Positions 1 through 10,722 of a DNA stretch of 64,000 bases are shown here, one piece after another (position 1 is the stretch's first letter; the number at the start of each line of letters is the position of its first letter). The DNA is from Grifola frondosa (lineage: Eukaryota; Basidiomycota; Agaricomycetes; Polyporales; Grifolaceae). A model generated the notes under the pieces. It made no database searches. It was not told where the DNA came from and saw nothing but the letters and a program-made list of their open reading frames with translations. A program made the translations under genes and the position numbers. Where the stretch lies: the NCBI GenBank assembly GCA_001683735.1, contig LUGG01000032.1, positions 310,001 to 374,000 on the forward strand. Direction: 5' to 3'.

Positions 1-353
1 AAACACCCATGGATGACCTGAAGTTTAGCGAGAAGGTTGTTCATGTACGTCCTCTGGATCGTGTAGGCATACTTTTCTCCATCTGAATTGTAGAGAGGCA
101 TTCTGATAATGTTATTTCTCATAGTTGATGCGAACACTCAATCTTTCGAGGTCTGAAGATTCTAGAGTCGAATAGTCGGGCGCAAGCTCTCTTGCATCAT
201 TTGTTTGAACTTCTGGTTACTAGATTTTTATACGTGAAGGCGGCGATACTCAGTTCTGCGTTGTCTTATCTGTATCCCGATTAATGATATCACGTGAAGG
301 CATTTTGTTCAACTTCCTCCTCCACACCCTGATGCTTCATCCCGTCTTTCAAG

Positions 354-2210
354 ATGGATAGAACAATATTCCACTCAACTGCTTATGTGCAGACTTTGAC
401 TCTGACTGCAGGTCATTGTGATACCGTAAACTGTGTCTCGTTTTCTCCGGACAGCAACTATCTGGCAAGCGGCGGCGATGACAATGCTTTGATAATCTGG
501 GACGTGGTGGACGGTACTCTTCTGTACAGGTTGCTATTCAAAAGTTCGGTGGATTGTATTCTTTGGCATCCTGGAAGGCCAGGAACCATCTTAGTAGGAT
601 GTCGGGGTGGCACTCTAGTTCAATTACATGGCTTTTCATTAGTGGGTTTTTGTGTTTGCTTCCGCATCTCACTTGATCAAGGATTTCCGCAGATGAACAA
701 CAAGATCCATGAAGTATACTTAGGAGTTCGCAGTGCTATCCGTTGCCTCGATTATGATCTCACTACCAAGTGTCTGGCCGTCGGCACGGGGCAAGAGGTT
801 CATATAACCTATGAGCATGATTCAAGTACGTTATGTGCTTCCGTTAGAACAGCGAATAGCTCAGTCCTCCTAGATGCCTATTCGGGTGATATCAAAATAC
901 CCGCACCACCTCCTACATCGGGCATTGATCAAAGATTGTGCGCGGTCGCAATACAATTTCACAAGAACGGGAAAAATCTCCTTGTTTCCTATCTGGCACA
1001 TGGGATCGTGTAATCAGTTGTGTCTTTTCTTGGGCAGCCACATTGCTAACTCTAGCATATCAGTTGTTGGGAAATCAGTACCCGCGCACAGTTATGGACG
1101 ATTACTCCACCCTGTGATACTCCGAATATGTGCGTCGATAAATCAGGTTGAGACTTGCTGATTGCATTTACAGCCTATGCGATCTTGAATATCATCCAGA
1201 GGGTCCTCTGCGTTAAGCCCTGATGGGCATAGTATCATCGTCTACAATCTAGCAGACAGCTTACAGTTGTATTCCGTTGGATCATTCAAGAACCAAGAGC
1301 CGAAACGTAGCTATGAGTTTGACGCAGTCCCTCGCACGAAACGCAAATTGCAAGTCGCATACCTTCATAAAGGGAATGCTGTGGTGTGTGGAACAACCAC
1401 AGGAAACGTATGCATATGGGAAACAGCAAGTGGAGAGTACTTCCAACTGCTTGCCCATAACGGTACGCCGATATTTTTCATGGATATCGTATTCTTATCA
1501 AAACTATAGAAGACATTGTGCAAGCTATTGATGTAAGGATCAATGTCATGTCGTACTAGTTTTGTTTTATTGATATATTACAGAGCTGCCAACGTGGCGA
1601 CACAAGCTATATTGCAACTGCATCGGCTGAGAAAGGACAAGGAACATATATCAAAATATGGCGTGCAAAGATCTGTGAGTTCGCATGCATATGCATATAA
1701 GGGAAGGCTCTATCTGATCAATGGATATAGCTCGTCCACATCGTGATGCAGGAGATACGATGGTAGAAGCATTGCATGAAATGGTAGTGAGTCGTGACAA
1801 TATTGATCATCCATTATACTAATTATGTTCAGTTTAAACCTCTACTCCAACGAAGTAATGAGATCGGTCCAGGCATGATCATTTTTGCAACTCTTGTCAT
1901 GATGATATACGGTTTCTACGCTATGAGCATCACAATTTCGTGGGAGACAGTAACTGGAGTCATGATACATTCGGTTTGTCCTTCGTTAGCTCCATATCAT
2001 ACTGCAGTCATGCTGAGATATCGATAGCTCCGTCGCCTCAGCTCTACATTGAGTGACGGGCTGTTGACCGCTGCACGGTGGGCGCTGTATACAGCATTGC
2101 ATATTCTGCAAGGCATTTGGGTTTGGATACTTGAAACAACCAGGACCAAAATACGTCAATTTCTTCTTGTCCCTCAGCCGCAGGGCGGCCGCATTCCCGG
2201 CCTACTGTAA
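354..2210 (+). CDS. WD40 repeat protein with C-terminal membrane segment
   Basis: The first exon encodes a clear WD40 blade (VSFSPDSNYLASGGDDNALIIWD). A later exon near 1340-1470 encodes another (VAYLHKGNAVVCGTTTGNVCIWE). Short introns can be placed at about 644-694, 1010-1061 and 1132-1206, each with GT..AG ends, and the frame is kept across them. The last exon from about 1870 holds a hydrophobic stretch (MIIFATLVMMIYGFYAM), a likely membrane anchor, and the frame closes at a TAA at 2208-2210. WD40 proteins are beta-propeller scaffolds; no catalytic role is implied. The C-terminal anchor after the propeller suggests a membrane-tethered scaffold. The start ATG at 354 follows a pyrimidine-rich leader. 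No frame breaks were seen. The exact ends of the middle exons are inferred. Confidence 0.7.
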
Positions 2211-3388
2211 CCGGTCAATATTATCATGGGATTATTTGACTCGGGCTTGATATTTTGCTCACTATTACGCTGTACGCATGATGTTAGGCCGCGAAATACA
2301 GCCTCAGCCTCTATTTTTTGGTTCTGGTTGCCAGACGGTAGCCGGCCTGTTGAACTATAGTTATCGCATGCAAATTTGTGGGAAGCTGAGAAATCATCAG
2401 CTGCCGATTGAAGGCAAACGGCCGTCGAGCCGGATCTCTGCATAGTCTACTAGGTCTGCTCGCCCGATGGCGTATCGCACCAACCCTGAAAGTGTACGAG
2501 GTTGAAGTCGGAGTAGCTATGGGTAGTAGCTTTTGTTTACAGGGTTGTTCCACACCACGTACTATGCGGTGGCCAGAAATGTGTTCGCCGCATGTGACAT
2601 TGAAGAATCCACTGTTAGTGGAACAATTGGCTTCTCGTCCTCAGGCCAGATGTGCATTATGCCGAACTTCCTGGTCTCCTAAGGACACCTGATGGTCTTG
2701 CAACATGTCAGACGAATTTGCTGCTGTGAATTAATGAGATCGGTCCCTTACCCCTTCCGGTAAACACTCAGTGACCTCCTTTGTTACGATCTCCAGGAGA
2801 CCAATGCATTTCCGCCGTATTGTGGTACGCGACTAGGACACCGTCTATGTTGGCGATGCGAACCCGGAAGCTAGAAAGTTGGATGCCAATTGTATGCCAG
2901 ATGCCATTGGATTATAGATTGGCATAGATGTACTTCAAGAAAGCAGAGCGAATCAGGTCACAATACTTCTTCTCGAAACTCTGCTTTTCGTCAATGAGAT
3001 GTCGAATCTTATAATCAGTGTGATTTCTGTGGAAACGATGAAATTGAAGTTAAGCAACGAAGGACACCGTTGTGACCAAGTGTGCAGTGTAGTTATATAC
3101 GTCGTATCGGATTGCTGCCGCTTGAGGTCGAAGATGCCAGCGCCAGAAGGCGATGTTCCACACAGTCTAGCTGGGATCGGGTCACAAATTGACCACACTA
3201 TCGCAAAGAGGATGTGAGCGATAGAGTTCATAGCATGGATAGCATGCAGCGTATTTTGCGCAGCGGCATAGTTCCCTTTCTGTCTTAGGTGGCTCCGGTG
3301 GCGGCCGCGGAGAGCTTTCCAACAGCAAGCTGAACTCTTCCTCTGTATGAGTGAGGTACTTTTCCAGCGTAGTACCCTGTATATCATA
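2211..3388. other. Region without a recognisable gene
   Basis: Open frames of 70-147 codons occur on both strands, for example on the minus strand at 2953-3396. None carries a motif I recognise or has convincing splice structure. Part of it could be the 3' end of the minus-strand gene at 3389-4072. Confidence 0.4.
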
Positions 3389-4072
3389 TCAATCAACGTG
3401 CCGCATGATACCGACGTGCGTGAGGAGGAAAGGGGGGGGGGGGGGGGTTGGAGGGGGCGAGGCAGAGAGTGGTGAGGCGAAGGGCGCCCCGGAGGTCCTG
3501 CAGGACAACTTCGGTGCGGAGGGCGACGCGTAACCTCCCTTCATGCCACTTGATGCCCACTCCTGCCTAACCTCCTCCCACACGTCGAACTCCAGCGCGC
3601 GTAAGATATCGGAGACGGGCCCCGCGCTGAATCTGGCGATACTTGCGCCAGGCGCACGTCCACGATGCGAAACGGCTGGCTCTGCAGCATGGTAGCAGAC
3701 AGGCAGCACGCGGAGCAGGTCCGGAATGGTGGGGCATGGGTCCTTCACGGGCACGAGAGCAGCGCGAGGGGGGAGGGAGACGCGGTTGCGGAGAGAGATG
3801 CGTTGAGCACGAACCTGCGGAAGTAGGCGCGGCAGGAGACGCGCTTGGTGCTGCATTCGGCGTGGTAGCGATGGTAGCGCAGCTTGCGCAATTTGAGCAA
3901 CATGCAGTACTCGTGCATCGCGTTCACGTCGCGTTTGCAGAAGTAAGAGTCGCATCCGCGCAGGACCTTCCCGTCCTGTTTGCACCGCTGCCGCTCGGCA
4001 GAATTCTTCTCTACTGCATCCCAAAGCCCCTTGGAGGCATTAGGCGATGGGCGACCGTGGGGAACGTAACGT
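3389..4072 (-). CDS. Cys-rich hypothetical protein, frame interrupted
   Basis: Minus-strand coding signal, not assigned to a family. One frame (4020-3745) encodes a Cys-rich stretch with CKQDGK, GCDSYFC, HEYC and AECS, which could bind metal. The reading then moves to another frame at about 3745, giving VKDPCPTIPDLLRVLPVC and LEFDVWEEVRQEW, and ends in a proline-rich tail encoded by a 16-base G run at 3432-3447. The frame change has no intron-like sequence and looks like a one-base deletion. No clean start codon is in frame; an ATG near 4038-4040 is one base out. A degenerate gene or one carrying sequence errors are both possible. I do not know the function. Confidence 0.35.
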
Positions 4073-4214
4073 CTTTAGCAAGGTCGGTCCACAGAGACCG
4101 TTGGACAATAATATTTGTTTCGTAATCTATGTTACTTATGACCATTAATATCATTGACTTACTCAATGCATCTCCATTACTCGCCGATTGCGGAGGTTGC
4201 TGCTAATGTGCAAA

Positions 4215-5690
4215 TATTTAGAAATGTAACCCTCGGCGGGGAATCGATGTCATACATTCACCTAGAATCGGAACTTTGCTCTGCCGCACGATAGCTCTGG
4301 CGAGTGCCAAGGTCCCCATTGTCCAACAGACAGATTGCTGTTCCCGTCCGAAATGTTGCTGCTGCCGATATTGCACGAACTTCCTGAGTCTCATTTGCAG
4401 CGACAAGAGCCCCACAGATCAGGGAGCATCGTTGAATACTGCGTCGTCATGTTGAGAACCGATCGAGATGGTAACGCTCGTAAGTTCAGGCTGCCACATC
4501 AGCATTCGCATCAGCGCACCTCGAGTATGACAGAGATTGATACGAACCACTTGGGGTATGATCGTGACGTTTGAGCGAAGCGCATCCAAATTGCGGGTAT
4601 CTGTGGGAATCCCGCCATAGAAGACCTTACCTTCAGTCAAGATGTGCCGCAAGAGGGACAACATCAGCTCTGTGAAGAAATTAGCGCAGACACGTTGAGC
4701 ACGAAATGTTGAGCATCACCTTGCTGCTTCCCGTACGGCCCATTGAGTGCATGGAATCCAGTTAGAATTACAGAGCGAAGTGGGCATGATGGACTCCTCA
4801 CCGATTCCGACAGGTCCACCGGACTTCACTGCAAACGAAATATCATGAAGGACTCTTGGATCCATGGTGAGCCACGGAATGACGGTAAGAATCATCATGC
4901 GTCAGATAGACATCGCTCTCTGTCGGCTTCGCTTCCTGCTCAATAACGAGGTATTGTTGTGCCCGCTCTGGACTAAATCGGTTTTAGCTCTACGATCTCT
5001 TCAGGTACTGACGGACCTGTTCCCCAGAAGATGGGTGGTATTATAGCGTACTCAACACACTTACACATATAGATGGTCTACGCGCCAGAAACTGCAAATA
5101 TGTTCAGCATCCTCATCTATCGCATGTGTGTAGTTGGACACTAGATCAACTCACCGGCCTTGGTCAATGAGAAAGCAGTATCTAAAGCGCTCATCCGCGC
5201 TACATAGGTGAGGTATGCAGCCAAATCAGAAGAAAAACAAGGCTCCAATTATCAATGTCAATGGCTATCCAACTAGGTTGAGATAGAAAATAAGATGAAG
5301 ATAACGTAGATGCGCCTGAACGCTCACCGATTCAAGTTGTAGAACGTCGTTGCAGCACGAGTACATCGATCAACGCGACGGTATGACTCCTTTATGAAAG
5401 CTTCCTGTGCGTCATAAGCGCGGATCGATGCTATGTCGCAGTCAGTCAAGACACTTTCGCCAGTGCATGATCATTCACTTAGCCTTGTGATTGCGCCGCC
5501 AATGTGCCCTAGAACTGGCGCGCGGGCATTGCTCATCTCGCGCTTCATCGGCAATTGGACCTTCATGTATATCCATTTGCACGAGCCCCCCAGGACGCCA
5601 ACAACTAAGCCTGGAAGCATGGCGTCATCAGTACCACAGCGCTAACTTTGAGGGTGGTGTAGGTCTACTGCGAGTGCCTTCTCGCGTGCT
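4215..5690 (-). pseudogene. ABCC (MRP-type) multidrug transporter, C-terminal half, decayed
   Basis: Fragments of the second membrane domain and second nucleotide-binding domain occur in the right order on the minus strand. They are IRAYDAQEAFIKESYRRVDR near 5330-5430; RFSPERAQQYLVIEQEAKPT at 4921-4980; RVLHDISFAVKSG near 4820; EGKVFYGGIPTDTRNLDALR near 4600; the NBD2 signature NLSVGQ near 4322; and LALARAIVRQSK near 4275. Intact ABCC proteins use ATP to export conjugated organic anions. Here the Walker A region (VGIGEES) lacks the GxGKS motif, the signature and the following helix are one base out of frame, and the Walker B/D-loop reads ILGECMTSI instead of ILDEATSSI. The N-terminal half is not in the window next to it. 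I infer a dead fragment. Confidence 0.7.
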
Positions 5691-6837
5691 ATGTTACAAT
5701 AAGATCAGATTCAACAGCGGAAATGAAAATAACGATACACACAGTTTAGTAGCAGGCCGTGAAGCTTTCTCCCAGACTTCACCGGCAAATGGACCGATGC
5801 AAGCTAAAAAAGAAAAGTGTAATGAAGAGACCCCGGACCCGGAGGCAAGGACAGACCGTGCGACGCTCTGCACTTGACACACTTGCAGACAAAAATTGGA
5901 AAGCAGGCCGAAAGCGCCGTCATGGATCAATGGTATTTCTGATGGAGGACAGTAGTCGTATTGTACTGACATTGAAGTGTCATACACAAACTACAGTGTT
6001 AATGATGCCTGGATTGCAGCGACGATCTTGAGGAAACTGTACAATATTGCTTCCTTGTAGAATGATATCAAGTACAGATAATCATGCATTGTCACGCGAA
6101 CTCGAGACTTGTGCGCTGCTCCGCCCGCCCGGTCCGATTCCTTCCCATTCGGGTGAGCTCCTACAGGATCATAAGCCGATTCGGGGCCCCGGAATCGGAA
6201 TGTTTGTGATTCAAGTCACATGTTGTGACTAGTACTCTGTTGCATGTACCAATCTGCTATGTAATATGTCACATTGTGACTGTGATTCACATGTCTGGCG
6301 GACCAACAACAACGATATTTAGGGCCAGTAAAGCCAATTGAATTGTTTGAGTCGTTCAACTTCGAGGGTCCATCTCGCCTATGCTTGCATCCATTTAGAA
6401 GCACATCCGAGCATGTGCGATGCAGGATATCCGTCATAGGCAAGTTTTCGAACATCAGTTCCCACTTGAAGTATAAATTCGGTTGATTTTGGACACCGGT
6501 CCCGCTTCGAGAACTGAGGGATGGATTGGGTTTGCCGCCATCATAAGGTTCACCTAGCGGAATGCACGAATACATGGGTATGGGTACTTTTCGCTGTGAT
6601 TGTTGTCAGAATTTGATGACACTTGAAGATAGAGAATGGAGAATGGCGCACTGGCGCGCTCGTAGGCATCTTCGTCTTGGCCACTGATCTTGTTATGGTA
6701 TCGTGTCCGGTCACTTACAAGACCGTTCCGGTAATGCTGTCGGGCAGTCAATGACATCAGCCAATAAAAATGCCGACGACAACAAAAAGAACTGACCTTG
6801 ATGAGATGTCTGCGCGCAGTGCGCATCCGCCTGGCTA
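5691..6837. other. Region without a recognisable gene
   Basis: It holds only short open frames without known motifs. Around 6205-6290 there are several copies of TCACA/TGTGA words (AAGTCACATGTTGTGACT), a small imperfect palindromic cluster. The same words recur near 9870-10020 and 14417-14445. Confidence 0.4.
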
Positions 6838-7506
6838 CTACTGAGCTGCCTTCTCGTCCTCGGTGGGAAACTGCTCGCCATCCTTGTCCTCGCCCCCCTC
6901 GACTTCCACTGACGGGCGTGGAGAGAAGCTCGAAAAGACGCTGCCCCGCTTGATTGTACCGCCGGAGAGCCGCAAGTCGTCGCCACCCTTGTGCCCAAAA
7001 AGGCTCCCGAACTTACGCAAAAGTGTTGCGCCCGCCAACAGCATCACCGGCGTGCGCGGCTCTTCTCCCTCCGCCTCTCTCTCTCCAACTGTTCCTTCAG
7101 CGCCGTCAGATCCGGGCCCGCACTCCGAGGTGGCTCAACCTCCAGGCGCCGCCGCACCGCGCCATGTTCGCTGACCGCGTCCGTACTTCCCATACCAAAC
7201 ATGCCATGCCAGTCCCTGGAGACACCCGGCCGCTGGTTCAGACTGAGGTTTCAGTGATGTACCGACGGAGCTGGCTCGCGCAACATCGACATAGACATCC
7301 CCACAGGGGGGAGGTACAAAGTTCTTTGGGAGATCGCTTTGCTTCATGGCGACGATCGTGATTGTCCCACGCCTAGGCCTGCGGAGCGGTAGGGGAAGGC
7401 GCCGCGGCGCTAGCATCCCCAGTAGTGTGATGTCTCTTGTGTGGGTAGTCATGCCCCGGATCACCCGCCGATCGAGCTCATTCGCACGCAATGGCTCGCG
7501 ATGCAC
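6838..7506 (-). CDS. Hypothetical protein, two partly overlapping frames
   Basis: On the minus strand an open frame runs from about 7250 to a stop at 6838. It contains DWHGMFGMGSTDAV, a charged helix (LTALKEQLEREAEGEE), then TLLRKFGSLFGHKGG and an acidic end (EVEGGEDKDGEQF). A second frame from an ATG at 7504-7506 covers the upstream part. The join near 7240-7260 has a plausible acceptor (CCTCAG) but I found no donor in phase. The RKFGSLFG segment resembles C-terminal parts of fungal Ser/Thr kinases of the KIN/NIM1 type, but no kinase domain is present, so this is only a hint. It starts 40 bases after the stop of the preceding transcription factor gene on the same strand. Confidence 0.3.
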
Positions 7507-7545
7507 CTAGTGAGAATCGGGCAGGTCCCGGAAAATGCGCACTAT

Positions 7546-9610
7546 CTAGGGGTCGCTGGGCACTTCCGATAATGGCGCTCGCGCAGCGGGATTCGTCACA
7601 GGCGTGCACTCCTCGCTCGGAGCAGGCTGAGATTCCGGCCAAGAAAACCTGGAGATAGAATGGTTAAGGCAATTCGTGATAGCGGGAAAGTATGGACAAC
7701 GCACCCTAGCATCGCATCTTTCCAATACGCTGGGCTTTGCAACGCCAACAGAGCACCCAAGGTTTCATCGACGCCGCTGCCGCCACTGAGCTGACCAGAC
7801 TGGAACAAATCATTTGGCCAGGGCTGGAAGAATACATAACATCTTGCGGAAACATGGATTCGGGCCGTGGAACTGTGGAAGCGAGCGCGCAGCCGTTAAC
7901 CTCATTGTTGCTATCCTACAATCCTCCGGAAGCCAGTCCCGAAAGGAGGAAATGCTGAGACGAACCGACAGACGGGCCTGCGAGAGATGAGAATGTGCCA
8001 GGAATGGTGCTGTGGGAATCCTGATTCTGGCTTTGCGGTGGAGGGTGCTGAGTTTGAAGATGGCCAGCAGCTGCGACGTCGCCGCGATGCTTCGCTAAAA
8101 GCACGGTGAGGAAGCGAGCATGCAGCTTTGGCCCGTGGCGATCGTCGATAGCAATCTCTGCAGAACTTGATTTTTCGATAAGCCGTCCTATTAAGTCGAA
8201 AATCGCCATCTCCTGGTCTCCGGAGATCAATTTTGGGAATTCTGGCCGCATCGGCTTATGGTGTGATGCGATACAAATCAATTTTTTTACGTAGCTGTGC
8301 AGAAATGTGGGACAAACATACCTTCAAGAGAAATGCGGAGGCAAACGATGCAAACAAAAATTGACCTGAAATTCAAAATTACGTTCCGCGCTGAGGTAAA
8401 ATATATGTATATCATACCGTCGGAAGAGGAACGCATGTAACCGGTCGGCGCCAGGGTGTCATTCATGCTCACAATGGCGGTCTCTGCAGATTCGAAGTAC
8501 TGAGAACACGCATGAAAATGACTGATAGTCCATCAACTAAGAAATAGCTAACATTCAAGTCTAAGAACAACTGGTCTACTGCTCCGATTTGAAGAATGGC
8601 TGCACGGAAGTCGAGTTGCTACGAAATCTGTCAGCGAAGCATTCTCCTCCGGATAATCGATAACATATTGACCTGGTTAAGGCCGGTTCGCAAACTCGGA
8701 TCGGAATAGATAGTGTCATGGAATCCAGACATGATACGTAGCATTTGAGTGTAAGCCGAAGTGCCAATATTGAACTTTGAGTTGTTGGTCATCAGCGGAC
8801 CATTTGTTATGTAGTAAAGAAGAAAACAAACCGCTTGGTTCATCAGTGACCTCTTATACCAATCAGCTGAGTTTCGAATGGTTCTGTGAGAACGACGTTA
8901 GTAAAAACGCAGCTGAGATTCATAATATCGCATACAAATCTTCCTTGATTGTAGAAGGCTTTCCAAGCTGACTCGATTTGGGCACCTGCGGATTGTCCCA
9001 TATTGGCTTGCACGCGTTCGAGCCAGGCGCTGTTCTTGTCCGTCGCGGACGTCGCCATCGGCGCCGACGGGTACAGGTTGTGGATCTGGGTGCGAATGCA
9101 TTAAACAAACTTAGCAGATGAAGAATTTATGGCAACAAACCAATTAGAGGGAGTGCACCTGTTTGAGCAGCGACTCAATAATCGTATCCTTGGCGAATCT
9201 GCGCGAGCAGATATTCACGCTTCCTGTTGCGGGGTAAAACAAGGACATCAGACGGCGACTCGCCAACATCGGACATCGGACAAAGAAGACGACCGAGAGA
9301 GCATCGGGATACGCAATAGAGGGTACACGGGCTCTGCCATCCTCCGAGGCAAAACATACTGAAAGGATGGCAGTGGCGTGCACCGCTCCCGCACTTCTTC
9401 GGAGGGGCCGAAATGGTGTGGACTTACTTTAGCGCATTCCGGGGTTTGCGCCCCTCGACAATGCACTAGTGACTGCTAGCTTCGCATTGTCAGCAGGTAG
9501 CAGACAGAATGGGTATAGGAAGCACGCGGCACGGCTAGGAGATGTAGGACGTACCTTGAGGTTCTTGCAATGCTTGTATGCCCCTGAACGATGCACTGGT
9601 GACCGCGAAT
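7546..9610 (-). CDS. Fungal transcription factor, Zn2Cys6-type family (Agaricomycete)
   Basis: The 3' half is convincing. One exon (8281-7916) encodes ASHHKPMRPEFPKLI and FDLIGRLIEKSSSAEIAID, typical of the C-terminal region of basidiomycete Zn-cluster regulators. The next encodes DETLGALLALQSPAYWKDAML. Removing a 56-base GT..AG intron at about 7682-7627 moves the frame to GFSWPESQPAPSE, the usual end of this family, with the stop at 7546-7548. The N-terminal half is less clear. A fragment RSGAYKHCKNLK followed by a GTACGT donor near 9555, and QCIVEGRKPR-like residues near 9450 preceded by a stop codon, look like pieces of a Zn2Cys6 cluster with cysteines missing. Members bind DNA as dimers; the target is unknown. 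The DNA-binding end may be degenerate. Confidence 0.55.
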
Positions 9611-9869
9611 GAATTGGTCAATTGCGGTGGCGATGAGGATACGGCAGCAGGAGCCGATTTACCATCTGAAGGTATATCCCGAAAAACGATATGGTGCACC
9701 CACAGACAGAAGAGCGGGAAGAAGGGAGAAACTTCACCACAAGCCAGGAGGGAACATCAGCTTGCGGTCCGGTTATAGAAACGCGAACATAAGAGGGAGC
9801 AAGTACAGTCGAGATTGTCAATGTCTTTCTATTAGGAGTTCGTCCTATCGATTGCTGACGATGTGAGTC

Positions 9870-10720
9870 ACATGACTAATGCGGCCATCTTTGTGAATCA
9901 TGTTCTGAAACACACCCTAAATCAAATGTAAATCAAATACAACTTACTTTTGAATCACGCCGAAATCAAAACTGAATCAATTGCAAATAGTTGTGGGTGT
10001 GATTCCAGTCACGCGATTGGACTGTCACACCCAAATGTATCCAGAGAGTTTATTTTCAATGTTTTCTGAATTGTATCAATGTTAACGTTCTAAAATATTA
10101 CAAAGGTTTTAATCATGTCTCCCACGTGTTACCACTTTGTGCTCGGGAGAAATATTCAGAATATAATCACAATGTTTCCAGCATGATAACATACTGAACT
10201 CAATAATAATACATTCAGAGTAATCACAATGTAACACCATTGATCACAATGGTTGATCAACTTGAAAACATTGTAAATATGTTCTCTATGTTTGTTGTTG
10301 AAAACACATTGGTCACATTATATACATATTTTGAATTATTTCTCTAAAAATATTGATTATAATTCTTCAATGATGACAAAATATAGCAGACAGAAATATT
10401 ATAATATCATTGTGATCTCAATAAAAACATATGCAAGTTGCTCACTCAGAAAACATTGTGAACACATATAGACTGATTCTATTATGTATCATGTGATCTC
10501 ATTCTGTTCCCATATTAAATTCAATCTGAACAATATTAAAATAATATTACAATGTAACCATCGATAACATGCTAAACTCATTTAATCTAAATTCTCCATA
10601 TTTCCACAATGTTTCCACCGGAAACATCGGATTTTCCCCTCAGTGCACCGCCACCTTTCAAACTTGAACTTGGGCCACTCCTCTACTTCTTGACTCTAAC
10701 TTCCCTCACAACTTTACATG
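9870..10720. other. AT-rich, gene-free block
   Basis: About 850 bases, markedly richer in A and T than the flanks, with no open frame of note. Short words recur many times in no fixed register: AATCACAATG, AACATTGT, ATCAAAT, and GATCACAATGGTTGATC, which is nearly palindromic. It lies upstream of the F-box gene. It could be a decayed transposon or an extended AT-rich intergenic tract. I see no terminal repeats that would define an element. Confidence 0.55.
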
Positions 10721-10722
10721 CA

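Noticed and set aside
6216..6826. Minus-strand frames of 90-119 codons
   Set aside because: No motif, no family resemblance and no coherent exon structure.
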